Below are positions 17,086-26,576 of a stretch of DNA of 64,000 nucleotides, one piece after another (positions within the stretch are counted from its first letter, which is position 1; each line of letters starts with the position of its first letter). Source of the stretch: Noviherbaspirillum_A sp047237965 (GTDB taxonomy: Bacteria; Pseudomonadota; Gammaproteobacteria; Burkholderiales; Burkholderiaceae_D); NCBI RefSeq assembly GCF_047237965.1, contig NZ_JBDFLX010000001.1, forward strand, positions 1,054,001 through 1,118,000, in the 5' to 3' direction. Below the pieces are notes generated by a model, which did no database searches, had not been told where the DNA came from, and worked only from the letters and a program-made list of their open reading frames with translations. A program made the position numbers and the translations under genes.

Positions 17086-18276
17086 TCAGAAAGCGTCGCC
17101 CGGCACCCTTACCCATCCTTCCATCAATACCCTTGCGCTGCGGCTCATGATGGCCTTGTCCACTTTCCATTCGCCTTCGACCTGGCTGGCCTGGGCGCCG
17201 ACCCGCAGCGTGCCGGACGGATGGCCGAAGCGCACCGCCTCGCGCGCGCCGCCGCCGGCCGCCTGGTTGACCAGCGTGCCCGGTATCGCCGCCGCGGTGC
17301 CGATCGCCACTGCCGCCGTGCCCATCATCGCGTGGTGCAGCTTGCCCATGGACATGGCGCGCACCAGCAGGTCCACATCGCCGGCGCCGACCTTCTTGCC
17401 GCTGGACGACACATACTCCGCCGGCTTGGCAACGAAGGCGATCTTGGGCGTGTGCTGGCGCTTGGCCGCCTGGTCCACGCCCTGGATCAGGCCCATGCGC
17501 ACCGCGCCATAAGCGCGCAGCGTTTCGAATTTCGTCAGCGCCACCGGGTCGCTGTTGATCGCGTCCTGCAGCTCGGTGCCGGTGTAGCCGATGTCTTCGG
17601 CATTGACGAAGATGGTGGGAATGCCGGCATTGATCATGGTGGCCCTGAGCGTGCCGATGCCCGGCACCTCCAGGTCATCCACCAGGTTCCCGGTCGGGAA
17701 CATCGCGCCGCCCGCGCCTTCTTCCTCGGCCGCCGGGTCCATGAATTCCAGCTGCACCTCGGCCGCCGGAAAGGTCACGCCGTCGAGTTCGAAGTCGCCG
17801 GTCTCCTGCACCATGCCGTCGGTCATGGGTACATGGGCAATGATGGTCTTGCCGATATTTTCCTGCCAGATGCGCACCGTGGCCATGCCATCGCGCGGAA
17901 TGCGGGACGCATCGATCAAGCCATTGCTGATGGCGAACGGCCCGACCGCCGCCGACAGGTTGCCGCAGTTGCCGCTCCAGTCGACGAAGGCGCTGTCGAT
18001 GGACACCTGGCCGAAGAGATAGTCGACATCATGGCCGGGCCGGGTGCTTGCCGACACGATCACGGTCTTGCTGGTGCTGGAGGTGGCGCCGCCCATGCCG
18101 TCGATCTGCTTGCCATAGGGGTCGGGGCTGCCGATCACGCGCAGCAGCAGCGCATCGCGCGCCGCGCCCGGCATCTGGGCGCGTTGCGGCAGGTCCTGCA
18201 GGCGGAAGAACACGCCCTTGCTGGTGCCGCCGCGCATATAGGTGGCGGGTATCTTGATTTGAGCTTGATGAGCCAT
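17086..18276 (-). CDS. prpF: 2-methylaconitate cis-trans isomerase PrpF
   Basis: This 396-residue protein of the diaminopimelate-epimerase-like fold works with AcnD. AcnD makes trans-2-methylaconitate from 2-methylcitrate, and PrpF isomerises it to the cis form. The N-terminus KIPATYMRGGTSKGVFF is the family signature. ATGs occur at 18282 and 18276; the second is chosen because AGGA lies nine bases upstream, against three for the first, and it gives the usual length. It sits 94 bases after acnD and before prpE. Confidence 0.95.
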   Translation of the reverse strand: MAHQAQIKIPATYMRGGTSKGVFFRLQDLPQRAQMPGAARDALLLRVIGSPDPYGKQIDGMGGATSSTSKTVIVSASTRPGHDVDYLFGQVSIDSAFVDWSGNCGNLSAAVGPFAISNGLIDASRIPRDGMATVRIWQENIGKTIIAHVPMTDGMVQETGDFELDGVTFPAAEVQLEFMDPAAEEEGAGGAMFPTGNLVDDLEVPGIGTLRATMINAGIPTIFVNAEDIGYTGTELQDAINSDPVALTKFETLRAYGAVRMGLIQGVDQAAKRQHTPKIAFVAKPAEYVSSSGKKVGAGDVDLLVRAMSMGKLHHAMMGTAAVAIGTAAAIPGTLVNQAAGGGAREAVRFGHPSGTLRVGAQASQVEGEWKVDKAIMSRSARVLMEGWVRVPGDAF

Positions 18277-18370
18277 GGACATGGTTCCTGATGAATGAGA
18301 GCTTGCCGTCTGGCGGCAGGCGGCGGCGCGTGCGCGCCGCCGCGATGACGATGATGCTAGGGGACTGCGC

Positions 18371-20965
18371 TTACGCAGCGCTGACGGACTCGAGGAAGTC
18401 CTGGGCGAAGCGCTGCAGCACGCCGCCGGCTTCGTAGATCGACACTTCCTCGGCGGTGTCGAGGCGGCAGGACACCGGCACCTCAACACGCTCGCCATTC
18501 CTGCGATGGATCACCAGCGTGAGATCGGCGCGAGGCTTGCGCTCGCCAATCACGTCGAAGGTTTCGGTGCCGTCGATGCCTAGCGTGAGGCGATTCACGC
18601 CCGGCTTGAACTCCAGCGGCAGCACGCCCATGCCCACCAGGTTGGTGCGGTGTATGCGCTCGAAGCCCTCGGCCACGATCGCTTCCACGCCAGCCAGCCG
18701 CACGCCCTTGGCGGCCCAGTCACGCGAGGAGCCCTGGCCATAGTCGGCGCCGGCGATCACGATCAATGGCTGCTTGCGCTCCATGTAGGTTTCAATCGCT
18801 TCCCACATGCGGGTGACGCGGCCTTCGGGTTCGATACGCGTCAGCGAGCCGGGCTTGACCTTGCCATCGACCACCACCATCTCGTTCTTCAGCGTCGGGT
18901 TGGCAAAGGTGGCACGCTGCGCGGTCAGGTGATCGCCGCGATGAGTTGCATAGGAATTGAAATCCTCTTCCGGCAAGCCCATCTTCGCCAGGTACTCGCC
19001 GGCGGCGCTGTCGGCCATGATCGCGTTGGACGGCGACAGATGATCGGTGGTGATGTTGTCGCCCAATACTGCCAGCGGCCGCATGCCCGTCAGGCTGCGC
19101 GCGCCGGCCAGCGCACCCTCCCAATACGGCGGACGGCGGATATAGGTGGTCTGCGGACGCCAGTCATACAGCGGCTTTACCTGCTCGCCGTTGTCGACCG
19201 TCAGCGCAAACATCGGCTCATACACCTTGCGGTACTGTTCAGGCTTCACGCTGGAAGCAACGATCGCATCGATCTCCTCGTCGGACGGCCAGATGTCGGC
19301 CAGCGTCACAGGTTTGCCGTTGGCATCGGTGCCCAGCAGATCCTTCTCGATGTCGAAGCGTATCGTGCCGGCGATTGCATAAGCCACCACCAACGGCGGC
19401 GAGGCGAGGAAGGCCTGCTTCGCATACGGATGGATGCGGCCATCAAAGTTGCGGTTGCCCGACAACACGGCGGTGGCATACAGATCGCGCTCCACCACTT
19501 CTTTCTGGATCACCGGATCGAGCGCGCCGCTCATGCCGTTGCAGGTGGTGCAGGCAAAGGCCACCACGCCAAAGCCCAGTTGCTCCAGCTCGGGCATCAG
19601 GCCGGCTTCTTCCAGGTACAGAGCCACCGTCTTCGAACCCGGTGCCAGTGAGCTCTTGACCCAGGGCTTGCGCTGCAAGCCTAGCCTGTTCGCATTGCGT
19701 GCCAGCAGGCCCGCCGCGATCATGTTGCGCGGGTTGTTGGTATTGGTGCAGCTGGTGATAGCCGCGATGATCACCGCGCCATCCGGCATCAGGCCGGGTT
19801 CGTTCTCGACCTTGCCGCTGATGCCGCGCTCGGCCAGCTGCGAGGTCGGCACCCGGTTGTGCGGATTGCTCGGGCCCGCGATGTTGCGTACCACCGTCGA
19901 CAGGTCGAAGTGCAGTACCCGCTCGTATTCCGCGTTCTTCAGGCTGTCAGCCCACAGCCCGGTTTCCTTCGCATAGGTCTCCACCAGGCTGACCAGTTCA
20001 TCCTCGCGGCCAGTTAGCTTCAGGTAGCGGATGGTCTGCTCGTCGATGTAGAACATCGCGGCGGTGGAGCCGAATTCGGGCGCCATGTTGGAGATGGTTG
20101 CGCGGTCGCCCAGGGTCAGATGCGCCGCGCCTTCGCCGAAGAATTCCAGGTAGGACGACACCACCTTGGACTTGCGCAGGAACTCGGTCAGCGACAGCAC
20201 GATGTCGGTGGCGGTGATGCCCGGCTGCGGCTTGCCGGTCAGTTCCACGCCGATGATGTCGGGCAGGCGCATGTAGGACGCCCGGCCCAGCATCACGCTC
20301 TCGGCTTCCAGGCCGCCGACGCCGATGGCAATGACGCCCAGCGCATCCACCATCGGCGTATGCGAGTCGGTGCCGACCAGGGTGTCGGGAAAGGCCACGT
20401 TGTCCTTGACCTGCACCACCGGGCTCATGCGCTCCAGGTTGATCTGGTGCAGGATGCCGTTGCCCGGCGGGATCACGTCGACATTGCGGAAGGCCTTCTT
20501 GGTCCAGTTGATGAAGTCGAAGCGATCTTCATTGCGGCGGTCTTCGATGGCGCGGTTCTTGTTGAAGGCGTCGGGGTCGAAGCCGCCGCATTCCACCGCC
20601 AGCGAATGGTCCACCACCAGCTGGGTCGGCACCACCGGATTGACCAGCGCCGGGTCGCCGCCCTGCGCGGCAATGGCGTCGCGCAGGCCGGCCAGGTCCA
20701 CCAGCGCGGTCTGGCCCAGGATGTCATGGCAGACCACGCGCGCTGGGTACCAGGGAAAGTCCAGGTCGCGCTTCCTTTCGATGAGCTGCTTCAGCGAGTC
20801 GGTGAGCATGGCCGGGTCGCAGCGGCGCACCAGGTTCTCGGCCAGCACCCGCGAGGTGTAGGGCAGCTTGTCGTAGGCGCCGGGGCTGATGGCGTCGACC
20901 GCGGCGCGGGCGTCGTAATAGTCCAGCCCGGTGCCGGGAAGCTGCTTGCGATGTTCGAGGTTCAT
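18371..20965 (-). CDS. acnD: Fe-S dependent 2-methylcitrate dehydratase AcnD
   Basis: This 864-residue protein of the aconitase family dehydrates 2-methylcitrate. It replaces PrpD in organisms that also carry PrpF, as here. The [4Fe-4S] cysteine motifs are visible: AITSCTNTNNP in the middle and FACTTCNGMSG further on. The swivel domain has GADYGQGSSRDWAAKG. The length is typical of AcnD rather than of the shorter PrpD. AGGA precedes the ATG at 20965. The gene lies 12 bases after prpC, so it is clearly cotranscribed. Confidence 0.96.
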   Translation of the reverse strand: MNLEHRKQLPGTGLDYYDARAAVDAISPGAYDKLPYTSRVLAENLVRRCDPAMLTDSLKQLIERKRDLDFPWYPARVVCHDILGQTALVDLAGLRDAIAAQGGDPALVNPVVPTQLVVDHSLAVECGGFDPDAFNKNRAIEDRRNEDRFDFINWTKKAFRNVDVIPPGNGILHQINLERMSPVVQVKDNVAFPDTLVGTDSHTPMVDALGVIAIGVGGLEAESVMLGRASYMRLPDIIGVELTGKPQPGITATDIVLSLTEFLRKSKVVSSYLEFFGEGAAHLTLGDRATISNMAPEFGSTAAMFYIDEQTIRYLKLTGREDELVSLVETYAKETGLWADSLKNAEYERVLHFDLSTVVRNIAGPSNPHNRVPTSQLAERGISGKVENEPGLMPDGAVIIAAITSCTNTNNPRNMIAAGLLARNANRLGLQRKPWVKSSLAPGSKTVALYLEEAGLMPELEQLGFGVVAFACTTCNGMSGALDPVIQKEVVERDLYATAVLSGNRNFDGRIHPYAKQAFLASPPLVVAYAIAGTIRFDIEKDLLGTDANGKPVTLADIWPSDEEIDAIVASSVKPEQYRKVYEPMFALTVDNGEQVKPLYDWRPQTTYIRRPPYWEGALAGARSLTGMRPLAVLGDNITTDHLSPSNAIMADSAAGEYLAKMGLPEEDFNSYATHRGDHLTAQRATFANPTLKNEMVVVDGKVKPGSLTRIEPEGRVTRMWEAIETYMERKQPLIVIAGADYGQGSSRDWAAKGVRLAGVEAIVAEGFERIHRTNLVGMGVLPLEFKPGVNRLTLGIDGTETFDVIGERKPRADLTLVIHRRNGERVEVPVSCRLDTAEEVSIYEAGGVLQRFAQDFLESVSAA

Positions 20966-20977
20966 GATGGTCCTGCT

Positions 20978-22132
20978 TTACTTGCGATCACTGATCGGCA
21001 CGAAGGCCAGGTCTTCCGGGCCGACATAGTTGGCGCTCGGACGAATGATCTTGTTGTCGATGCGCTGCTCGATGATGTGCGCGGCCCAGCCGGAGGTGCG
21101 GGCGATCACGAACAGCGGGGTGAACATCGCGGTCGGCACCCCCATCATGTGGTAGGACACGGCCGAGAACCAGTCGAGGTTGGGGAACATCTTCTTGATG
21201 TCCCACATCACGGTTTCCAGGCGTTCGGCGATGTCGAACATCTTGGTCGAGCCGGATTCCAGCGACAGGTTGCGCGCCACTTCCTTGATCACCACATTGC
21301 GCGGATCGGAGATGGTGTAGACCGGGTGGCCGAAGCCGATGATGACTTCCTTGTTCTCCACGCGCTTCCTGACATCGGCCTCGGCCTCGTCCGGATTGTC
21401 GTAGCGCTTCTGCACTTCGAACGCGACTTCATTGGCGCCGCCATGCTTGGGGCCGCGCAGCGCGCCGATGGCGCCTGTGATGGCCGAGTACATGTCCGAA
21501 CCCGTGCCGGCAACCACGCGACCGGCGAAAGTGGAGGCATTGAACTCATGCTCGGCATACAGGATCAGCGACACGTGCATCGCCTTGACCCACGACTCCT
21601 TTGGCGCATGGCCGTGCAGCAGGTGCAGGAAGTGGCCGCCGATGGAATCGTCGTCGGTCTCCACCTCGATGCGGCGGCCGTTATGGCTGTAGTGGTACCA
21701 GTACAGCAGCGCCGAACCCAGCGACGCCATCAGGCGGTCGGCGATGTCGCGCGCGCCCGGCGTGTTGTGGTCATCCTTCTCCGGCAGCACGCAGCCCAGC
21801 ACCGACACCGCGGTGCGCATCACGTCCATCGGATGCGACGATGCCGGCAGCGCTTCCAGCACGGTCTTGAGGTTGCTCGGAATGCCGCGCAGCGAGCGCA
21901 GCTTGGCCTTGTAGCCCTTCAGCTCGCCCGTGGTCGGCAGCTTGCCATGCACCAGCAGGTAGGCGATTTCCTCGAACTCGGAGGTGTTGGCCACGTCCAG
22001 GATGTCATAGCCACGGTAGTGCAGATCGTTGCCGGTCTTGCCCACGGTGCACAGCGCGGTATTGCCGGCGGTGACGCCGGACAGGGCGACGGATTTCTTC
22101 GGTTTGAATGCGGCTGCCTGTTGATCGCTCAT
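20978..22132 (-). CDS. prpC: 2-methylcitrate synthase
   Basis: This 384-residue citrate-synthase-family enzyme condenses propionyl-CoA with oxaloacetate. The start at 22132 has AGGAG at good spacing. It has the PrpC-type N-terminus KKSVALSGVTAGNTALCTVG and the catalytic His regions SHPMDVMRT and GHGVY-like FGHPVY. The shorter length and operon position separate it from the housekeeping citrate synthase GltA. It lies 19 bases after prpB and 12 bases before acnD. Confidence 0.95.
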   Translation of the reverse strand: MSDQQAAAFKPKKSVALSGVTAGNTALCTVGKTGNDLHYRGYDILDVANTSEFEEIAYLLVHGKLPTTGELKGYKAKLRSLRGIPSNLKTVLEALPASSHPMDVMRTAVSVLGCVLPEKDDHNTPGARDIADRLMASLGSALLYWYHYSHNGRRIEVETDDDSIGGHFLHLLHGHAPKESWVKAMHVSLILYAEHEFNASTFAGRVVAGTGSDMYSAITGAIGALRGPKHGGANEVAFEVQKRYDNPDEAEADVRKRVENKEVIIGFGHPVYTISDPRNVVIKEVARNLSLESGSTKMFDIAERLETVMWDIKKMFPNLDWFSAVSYHMMGVPTAMFTPLFVIARTSGWAAHIIEQRIDNKIIRPSANYVGPEDLAFVPISDRK

Positions 22133-22151
22133 CGTTTTCTCCTGATTCTGG

Positions 22152-23042
22152 TTAGCGGGCTTTTTGCTGCGCGAACAGCGCGTCGAGCTTCTGCTCGAAG
22201 TCGTGGTAGTTGATGCGGTCGTACAGCTCCATGCGTGTCTGCATGGTGTCGACCACATTCTTCTGCGTGCCTTCGCGGCGCACGGTGTTGTAGACGTTCT
22301 CGGCCGCCTTGTTCATCGCGCGGAAGGCCGACAGCGGATACAGCGCGATGCCGACGTCCGCCGTCTTCAGTTCTTCCACGGTGAACAGCGGCGTGGCGCC
22401 GAACTCGGTGATGTTGGCCAGGATGGGCACCTTGACCGCGCTGGCGAACTGCTTGTACATCGCCAGTTCGGTAATGGCTTCCGGGAAGATCATGTCGGCG
22501 CCGGCCTCAACGCAGGCCACCGCCCGCTCGATCGCGGCTTCCAGGCCTTCGACGGCAAGCGCGTCGGTGCGGGCCATGATCACGAAGTCCGGGTCGGTGC
22601 GCGCATCCACCGCGGCCTTGATGCGATCCACCATCTCCTGCTTGCTGACGATTTCCTTGTTGGGCCGGTGGCCGCAGCGCTTGGCGCCGACCTGGTCTTC
22701 GATATGCATCGCGGCGGCGCCGAACTTGATCATGGACTTGACGGTGCGGGCCACGTTGAAGGCCGAGGAGCCGAAGCCGGTGTCGACGTCCACCAGCAGC
22801 GGCAGGTCGCACACGTCGGTAATGCGGCGCACGTCGGTCAGCACATCGTCGAGGTTGGAAATGCCCAGGTCAGGCAAGCCAAGCGAGCCGGCCGCGACAC
22901 CGCCGCCGGACAGATAGATGGCGCGGAAGCCGGCGCGCTTGGCCAGCAACGCGTGGTTGGCATTGATGGCGCCGATTACCTGCAGCGGGGATTCTTCCTG
23001 GACGGCTTGCCGGAACGCGGCGCCTGCGGAACGTAATGTCAT
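22152..23042 (-). CDS. prpB: 2-methylisocitrate lyase
   Basis: This 296-residue enzyme of the isocitrate lyase/PEP mutase superfamily cleaves 2-methylisocitrate to pyruvate and succinate. The active-site motif KRCGH and metal-binding residues in LLVDVDTGFG and HIEDQVGAKR are present. The start at 23042 (MTLRSAG) gives the usual length; the RBS is weak. It is the first gene of the operon, read from the sigma-54 promoter at 23094-23108, and is divergent from prpR. Confidence 0.95.
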   Translation of the reverse strand: MTLRSAGAAFRQAVQEESPLQVIGAINANHALLAKRAGFRAIYLSGGGVAAGSLGLPDLGISNLDDVLTDVRRITDVCDLPLLVDVDTGFGSSAFNVARTVKSMIKFGAAAMHIEDQVGAKRCGHRPNKEIVSKQEMVDRIKAAVDARTDPDFVIMARTDALAVEGLEAAIERAVACVEAGADMIFPEAITELAMYKQFASAVKVPILANITEFGATPLFTVEELKTADVGIALYPLSAFRAMNKAAENVYNTVRREGTQKNVVDTMQTRMELYDRINYHDFEQKLDALFAQQKAR

Positions 23043-23093
23043 GATGTGCCTGAATGAAGTGGTTTCAAATGGAACGATACGGATGGCTTTATT

Positions 23094-23108
23094 GCAATGG
23101 CCGTGCCA
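23094..23108 (-). promoter_or_regulatory. Sigma-54 promoter of the prp operon
   Basis: On the minus strand the sequence is TGGCACGGCCATTGC, a perfect match to the -24/-12 consensus TGGCAC(G)-N4-TTGC. It lies about 50 bases upstream of the prpB start. PrpR is a sigma-54 activator, so activator type and promoter type agree. Transcription would start roughly 12 bases beyond the GC element. Confidence 0.93.
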
Positions 23109-23228
23109 GAATTTGCGCAATTCGGCAGGCACACGAATTTCCCTATATGGATCAATCACCTACCTGCACCATTGGGATAAGAGAGTGGCAAGGATGACAC
23201 CATTTGACTGTTCTGTAGCCGGCAATTG

Positions 23229-23299
23229 TGTTTCAATACCGGCCATTGCATGAAACACTGAAACAGGGATGAAACATGGCTTCAGCATTTGATGAAACA
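23229..23299. promoter_or_regulatory. Candidate PrpR operator array (TGAAACA/TGTTTCA)
   Basis: One TGTTTCA (23229-23235) faces TGAAACA at 23251-23257. Further direct copies of TGAAACA lie at 23259-23265, 23270-23276 and 23293-23299. The last two touch or lie inside the prpR start. The inverted pair is about 120 to 160 bases upstream of the sigma-54 promoter, a normal enhancer distance. Binding by PrpR is inferred, and overlap with the prpR start suggests autoregulation. Confidence 0.6.
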
Positions 23300-24898
23300 T
23301 CGATGCAGGTCGACAAGCCAGTGCTCTGGACCGTGTCGATCTCCCGGCTGTTCCACCTGTTCCGCGATATCACGCCGGAATTCGACGAGCGCGCCATCAT
23401 CGAGCCGATCAATCTCGGTTTCGAGGAAGCGGTGGAACACATCCGCGCCCGCCTGGAAAACGAGCGCTGCGACGCGGTGATCGCCGCCGGCTCGAATGCC
23501 GCCTATCTGAAAAGCCGCCTGCCGGTGCCGGTGGTCGTCGCCCGCGCCAGCGGCTTCGACGTGATGCAGGCGCTGGCCAGGGCGCGCCGCATCTCGCCGC
23601 AGATGGGCATCATCACTTACCAGGACACCTTTCTCCAACTGACCGAATTTCAGGCGGCATTTGGCCTGCGCATTGCGCAACGTACCTACGCCACCGCCGA
23701 GGATGCGCGCACCCAGATCGGCGAGCTGAAGGCGGCCGGCGTGAAAGCCATCGTCGGCACCGGCCTGATCATGGACCTGGCGGAGGAAGCGGATCTGGCG
23801 GGCGTGTTCCTTTATTCCGCCGGCTCGATCCGCCAGGCGTTCGAAGATGCACTGGAAATCGCCCGCTTCACCCGGCTGGAAAGCAGTCGCGGACGCGGCG
23901 GCTCGGTCAGCGCCGCCCTGCGCGCCCGCCACGGCCTGAAGGACCTGCGCGGCGAATCCGCCGCCATGCAGGCGGTGCGGCAGATGACGATGCTGTACGC
24001 CCGCTCGCCGGCAACCGTGCTGATCCAGGGTGAGACCGGCTCCGGCAAGGAGCTGGTGGCGCAGGCCATCCACCGGGAAAGCATGCTCGGCCATGCCGCC
24101 GGCAAGCCTTTCGTCGCGGTCAATTGCGGCGCCATTGCCGAGTCACTGCTCGAATCTGAACTGTTCGGCCATGAGGAAGGCGCCTTCACAGGCTCGCGGC
24201 GCGGCGGACGCCCGGGTTTGTTCGAGGCGGCGCATCGCGGCACCCTGTTTCTCGATGAAATCGGTGAAATGCCGCTGGCCCTGCAAACCCGGCTGCTGCG
24301 GGTGCTGGAAGAGCGGGAAGTGATGCGGGTTGGCGGCACCCGGCCGGTTCCGGTGGATGTGCGCATCATCAGCGCCACCCACTGCGACCTCGACGCCCGC
24401 GTGCGGAACGGCGAGTTTCGCGCCGACCTGTTCTACCGGCTGTCCGTGCTGCGCCTGCGCCTGCCGTCGCTGCGGGAACGCCCGGAAGACCTGACCGGCC
24501 TGGCGGAATGGCTGCTGAAGAACGCGCTGGCGGCGCTGGGCGTGCGGCCGCATGCCAATCTGCATGCGGAAGTCCAGGCCTGCGGCCCGCTGTTGCGCAG
24601 CTACGGCTGGCCCGGCAATGTGCGCGAGCTGCGCAATATGATGCAGCGACTGGCGCTGTTCCTGTCCGCCGAACCGCTGCAGGCGCTGACGCCCGCCTTC
24701 GTCGCCTCGGTGGCGCCGGAACTGGGCGTGGCGGCGGCGCCGGTGCAGCCCGACGCACCGGTTGCGGAACCAAACGACATATTGCATGTGCTGGCCCGCT
24801 TTGGCGGAGACCGGAGCGCGGCTGCGCGTCATCTGGGCATCAGCCGCACTACCTTGTGGCGCAGGGTCAGGCAGGCGGAGGCGGAAGCACCGGATTGA
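23276..24898 (+). CDS. prpR: Propionate catabolism sigma-54 activator PrpR
   Basis: This 540-residue activator has an N-terminal PrpR_N sensor domain (about 1-200; the family senses 2-methylcitrate) and an AAA+ domain with Walker A GETGSGKE near residue 251. The sigma-54 contact loop reads GAFTGS rather than the usual GAFTGA (near residue 301), followed by TLFLDEIGEMPL. A C-terminal Fis-type helix-turn-helix (AARHLGISRTTLWRRVRQ) ends the protein. It is divergent from prpBC-acnD-prpFE and should activate the promoter at 23094-23108. It converges with ntrC 70 bases downstream. Confidence 0.95.
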   Translation: MASAFDETSMQVDKPVLWTVSISRLFHLFRDITPEFDERAIIEPINLGFEEAVEHIRARLENERCDAVIAAGSNAAYLKSRLPVPVVVARASGFDVMQALARARRISPQMGIITYQDTFLQLTEFQAAFGLRIAQRTYATAEDARTQIGELKAAGVKAIVGTGLIMDLAEEADLAGVFLYSAGSIRQAFEDALEIARFTRLESSRGRGGSVSAALRARHGLKDLRGESAAMQAVRQMTMLYARSPATVLIQGETGSGKELVAQAIHRESMLGHAAGKPFVAVNCGAIAESLLESELFGHEEGAFTGSRRGGRPGLFEAAHRGTLFLDEIGEMPLALQTRLLRVLEEREVMRVGGTRPVPVDVRIISATHCDLDARVRNGEFRADLFYRLSVLRLRLPSLRERPEDLTGLAEWLLKNALAALGVRPHANLHAEVQACGPLLRSYGWPGNVRELRNMMQRLALFLSAEPLQALTPAFVASVAPELGVAAAPVQPDAPVAEPNDILHVLARFGGDRSAAARHLGISRTTLWRRVRQAEAEAPD

Positions 24899-24968
24899 AG
24901 CGAGGCTGCGCTGTCACGGTGCGCGGGATGCGCAGCGGCGAAACCCTGCTCCGCCACCGCAGCCCAGC

Positions 24969-26510
24969 CTACTCGTCCTTGGCGCCGTCGATCCCGAGTT
25001 CGTGGATTTTGCGGGTGATGGTGTTGCGCCCGATGCCCAGGCGCACCGCCGCGTCGTTCTTGCGGCCGTGGGTGTGGCGCAGCGCGGTCTTGATCAGCGC
25101 CGACTCGAACTGCCGCCCCAGCGCATCCATCACTTCCGGCCGGCCGGCTGCCAGCATTTGCGCCGCCTCGCTTTCCAGCAGCGCAATCCAGTTCGGCCGT
25201 TCTGGCGGCGCCATGTCCGCAAAGGCGGCGGGCATGGTACTGGCAAGCGTCGGGCTGGCGGGATGGTAGCCGTCCACGACGGCGGGCGCTGGCGCGACGA
25301 ATTGCGGCGCCGGCGCCATCGCCGGCTGGGCGCCGCCGGCGGCGGCCAGGTTCTGCTGGCCTTCCAGCAATTCCGGCGGCAGGTCCTTGACCTCCACGGT
25401 CTGGCCGGGCGCCATCACGGTGATCCAGTTGCACAGGTTTTCGAGCTGGCGCACATTGCCTGGCAATTCCAGGTGCGACAGGAACTGCATCGCATGCTCG
25501 GACATGCGCTTGGCTTCCACGCCCAGCTGCTTGGCGCTCTGAGACAGGAAATGCCGGGTCAGGATGGGAATGTCCTCCCGCCGCTCGCGCAGGCTCGGCA
25601 GGCGCAGCCGGATCACGTTGAGACGGTGATACAGATCCTCGCGGAACAGACCTTCCCGCACCCGCGTTTCCAGATTCTGGTGAGTCGCCGCAATCACCCG
25701 CACATTGGCCTTCAGCGGCTGGTGGCCGCCAACCCGGTAGAAATGGCCGTCGGACAGCACCCGCAGCAGCCGCGTCTGCAGGTCAAACGGCATGTCGCCG
25801 ATCTCGTCCAGGAACAGCGTGCCGCCCTCGGCCTGTTCGAAACGTCCGCGGCGGGTGGCCTGCGCGCCCGTAAAGGCGCCGCGCTCGTGGCCGAACAGTT
25901 CGGACTCCAGCAGGTCCTTGGGAATCGCCGCCGTATTGAGTGCGATGAACGGCTGCGATGCACGCGGGCTGTGCTTGTGCAGCGCCCGGGCCACCAGCTC
26001 CTTGCCGGAACCGGATTCGCCGGTAATCAGCACCGTCACGTTCGACTGCGACAGCCGGCCGATTGCGCGGAACACGTCCTGCATCGCCGGCGCCTGGCCG
26101 AGGATTTCCGGCGTTTCCGAAATGGTCTGTTCCTCGTTCGCCTCGCGCAGGCTTTCCTCCAGCGCGCGGCGGATCAGTTCCACAGCCTTGTCGAGGTCGA
26201 ATGGCTTGGCCAGGTATTCGAAGGCGCCTCCCTGGAAGGCGGCCACGGCCGAGTCGAGGTCCGAGAACGCGGTCATGATGATGACCGGCAGGCCCGGATG
26301 GCGCGCCTTGGCCGCCTGCAGCAGCGCCAGGCCAGACTCGCCCGGCATCCGGATATCCGAAACCAGCACCTGGGGCGTGGTAGTCTGCAACGCCTCCATC
26401 GCGTCGCGGGCATTCGAAAAACTCCGCGTCGCGAGGTTCTCCCGCGCCAGCGCCTTTTCAAGTACCCAGCGTATCGATTCGTCGTCGTCAACTATCCAGA
26501 TTGGTTTCAT
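24969..26510 (-). CDS. glnG: Nitrogen regulation response regulator NtrC (NR I)
   Basis: This 513-residue response regulator has a receiver domain with phospho-acceptor Asp52 in VLVSDIRMPG. The sigma-54 AAA+ domain contains Walker A GESGSGKE, GAFTGA in the contact loop and LFLDEIGDMP. The C-terminal Fis-like helix-turn-helix is NDAAVRLGIGRNTITRKI. It activates glnA and other nitrogen genes when phosphorylated by NtrB. It is somewhat longer than the enteric protein because of a Pro/Ala-rich linker before the HTH (about residues 395-430). It follows ntrB by 66 bases on the same strand. The RBS is weak. Confidence 0.95.
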   Translation of the reverse strand: MKPIWIVDDDESIRWVLEKALARENLATRSFSNARDAMEALQTTTPQVLVSDIRMPGESGLALLQAAKARHPGLPVIIMTAFSDLDSAVAAFQGGAFEYLAKPFDLDKAVELIRRALEESLREANEEQTISETPEILGQAPAMQDVFRAIGRLSQSNVTVLITGESGSGKELVARALHKHSPRASQPFIALNTAAIPKDLLESELFGHERGAFTGAQATRRGRFEQAEGGTLFLDEIGDMPFDLQTRLLRVLSDGHFYRVGGHQPLKANVRVIAATHQNLETRVREGLFREDLYHRLNVIRLRLPSLRERREDIPILTRHFLSQSAKQLGVEAKRMSEHAMQFLSHLELPGNVRQLENLCNWITVMAPGQTVEVKDLPPELLEGQQNLAAAGGAQPAMAPAPQFVAPAPAVVDGYHPASPTLASTMPAAFADMAPPERPNWIALLESEAAQMLAAGRPEVMDALGRQFESALIKTALRHTHGRKNDAAVRLGIGRNTITRKIHELGIDGAKDE

Positions 26511-26576
26511 AAGTGTTCTGCATCCCGTATTGCGTTATTCTTCGGCCCGGGCGCGGTGGGCGCCGACGGGCAGGCA

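Noticed and set aside
15049..18291. A 1080-codon open frame on the plus strand
   Set aside because: It is antisense to prpE and prpF, has no RBS, and its His/Arg/Gly-rich composition is that of a shadow frame in high-GC coding DNA.
20120..22213. A 697-codon plus-strand frame
   Set aside because: It is antisense to acnD and prpC, both of which carry clear family motifs.
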